A stretch of 64,000 bases of DNA. It comes from Tiliqua scincoides. Lineage: Eukaryota; Chordata; Lepidosauria; Squamata; Scincidae. A program made the position numbers and the translations under genes. The stretch's first letter is position 1; every line of letters begins with the position of its first letter. Under the pieces are notes generated by a model. The model was not told the DNA's origin and ran no database searches. It saw only the letters and a list, made by a program, of their open reading frames with translations. The stretch is taken from assembly GCF_035046505.1 (NCBI RefSeq), contig NC_089822.1:111679307-111743306 (forward strand), given 5' to 3'. Below, in pieces: positions 63,597 through 64,000 of the stretch.

Positions 63597-63811
63597 CAGG
63601 CGGCCCTCCATTAGTACCCATGGATTTGAATACCCATGGGGTTGGCCACTTGTAGCCCTCAGAACCTGTAGCCCTCAGATTCCAACATCCACAGATTTCT
63701 GTATCCATGGGGGTTCTGGGGACTATCACTCTAGATTTCTGGATGCAGAAATCTGCAGATGTTGGAATCTGGTTCTGATGGCTACAGGTGGCCAACCCCA
63801 TGGGTGATAGT
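63597..63811. mobile_element. Fold-back MITE (Tigger-like ends)
   Basis: After a TA the sequence begins CAGGCGGCCCTCCATTAGTA. The part 63,634-63,710 (ATGGGGTTGGCCACTTGTAG onward) is mirrored by 63,741-63,805 (CTACAGGTGGCCAACCCCAT). CGGCCCTCC starts of this kind are typical of Tigger/pogo MITEs. The left arm has a small internal duplication of TGTAGCCCTCAGA. Confidence 0.6.
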
Positions 63812-63824
63812 CTATGCATTACAG

Positions 63825-64000
63825 CAGGGGTCTCCAAATCCCGGCCCAAGGGCCAGATATGGCCCGCAGCAAGCCTCTTTTCGGCCTGTGGCCAACCTCT
63901 TGTCCCCTGAAAGCCTCTGACCCACTCAACTGAACATGACCAGAACTGTGCTCTGATTGTGTCCGGAGGGTGTTCTGAGGGCCAGAGTGGTTGAATGAAT
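63825..64000. mobile_element. hAT element start, cut by the window edge
   Basis: CAGGGGTCTCCAAATCCCGG followed by GGGCCAGATATGGCCCGCAG is a typical hAT left end. The other end lies beyond the window. Confidence 0.65.

Overview
The window is vertebrate nuclear DNA, most likely from a squamate reptile. It carries intron-split genes with GT-AG junctions, an L2-like LINE with an (ATT)n tail, a tRNA-derived SINE that shares that tail, many hAT elements with 8-bp target duplications, a DIRS retroelement fossil, and a roughly 90-bp palindromic repeat family of a kind common in squamate genomes. The species call is an inference from repeat content and gene order.

Four host genes are supported. PSPN (persephin) lies on the plus strand at 19.8-24.5 kb. 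Tail-to-tail with it, on the minus strand, lie ALKBH7 (31.4-25.4 kb), an SSX2IP/ADIP paralogue (51.8-35.6 kb) and CLPP (62.8-54.7 kb). CLPP-ALKBH7-PSPN is the order I recall from human 19p13.3. The SSX2IP-like gene between CLPP and ALKBH7 has no counterpart there in human as I remember it. Every coding junction in my models keeps the frame: PSPN 185 aa, ALKBH7 231 aa, SSX2IP-like 559 aa, CLPP 250 aa. Two of the products are mitochondrial (CLPP protease, ALKBH7 dioxygenase), one is a centrosome/junction coiled-coil protein and one is a secreted neurotrophic ligand. They are neighbours, not an operon.

The left 19.8 kb has no host exon that I can recognise. It holds a DIRS-type fossil (4.85-10.41 kb) with inverted terminal repeats, an internal complementary region and a minisatellite, an L2-like LINE with a 593-codon open frame (12.54-15.01 kb), a 1.04-kb hAT element (15.42-16.46 kb), and older fragments.

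The most striking object is a 330-bp hAT element at 28,640-28,969 in ALKBH7 intron 1. It has an 8-bp target duplication and long inverted ends, and between those ends it carries a 156-bp copy of ALKBH7's own exon 1 with no indels. It is a Pack-type gene-capturing transposon sitting inside its donor gene. Other notable items are a 39-bp near-perfect hairpin in an SSX2IP-like intron, a 105-nt symmetric extra exon in the same gene, ZNF143-like motifs at the CLPP and SSX2IP-like promoters, and a 1.68-kb hAT element containing an array of six palindromic repeat units that switches orientation.
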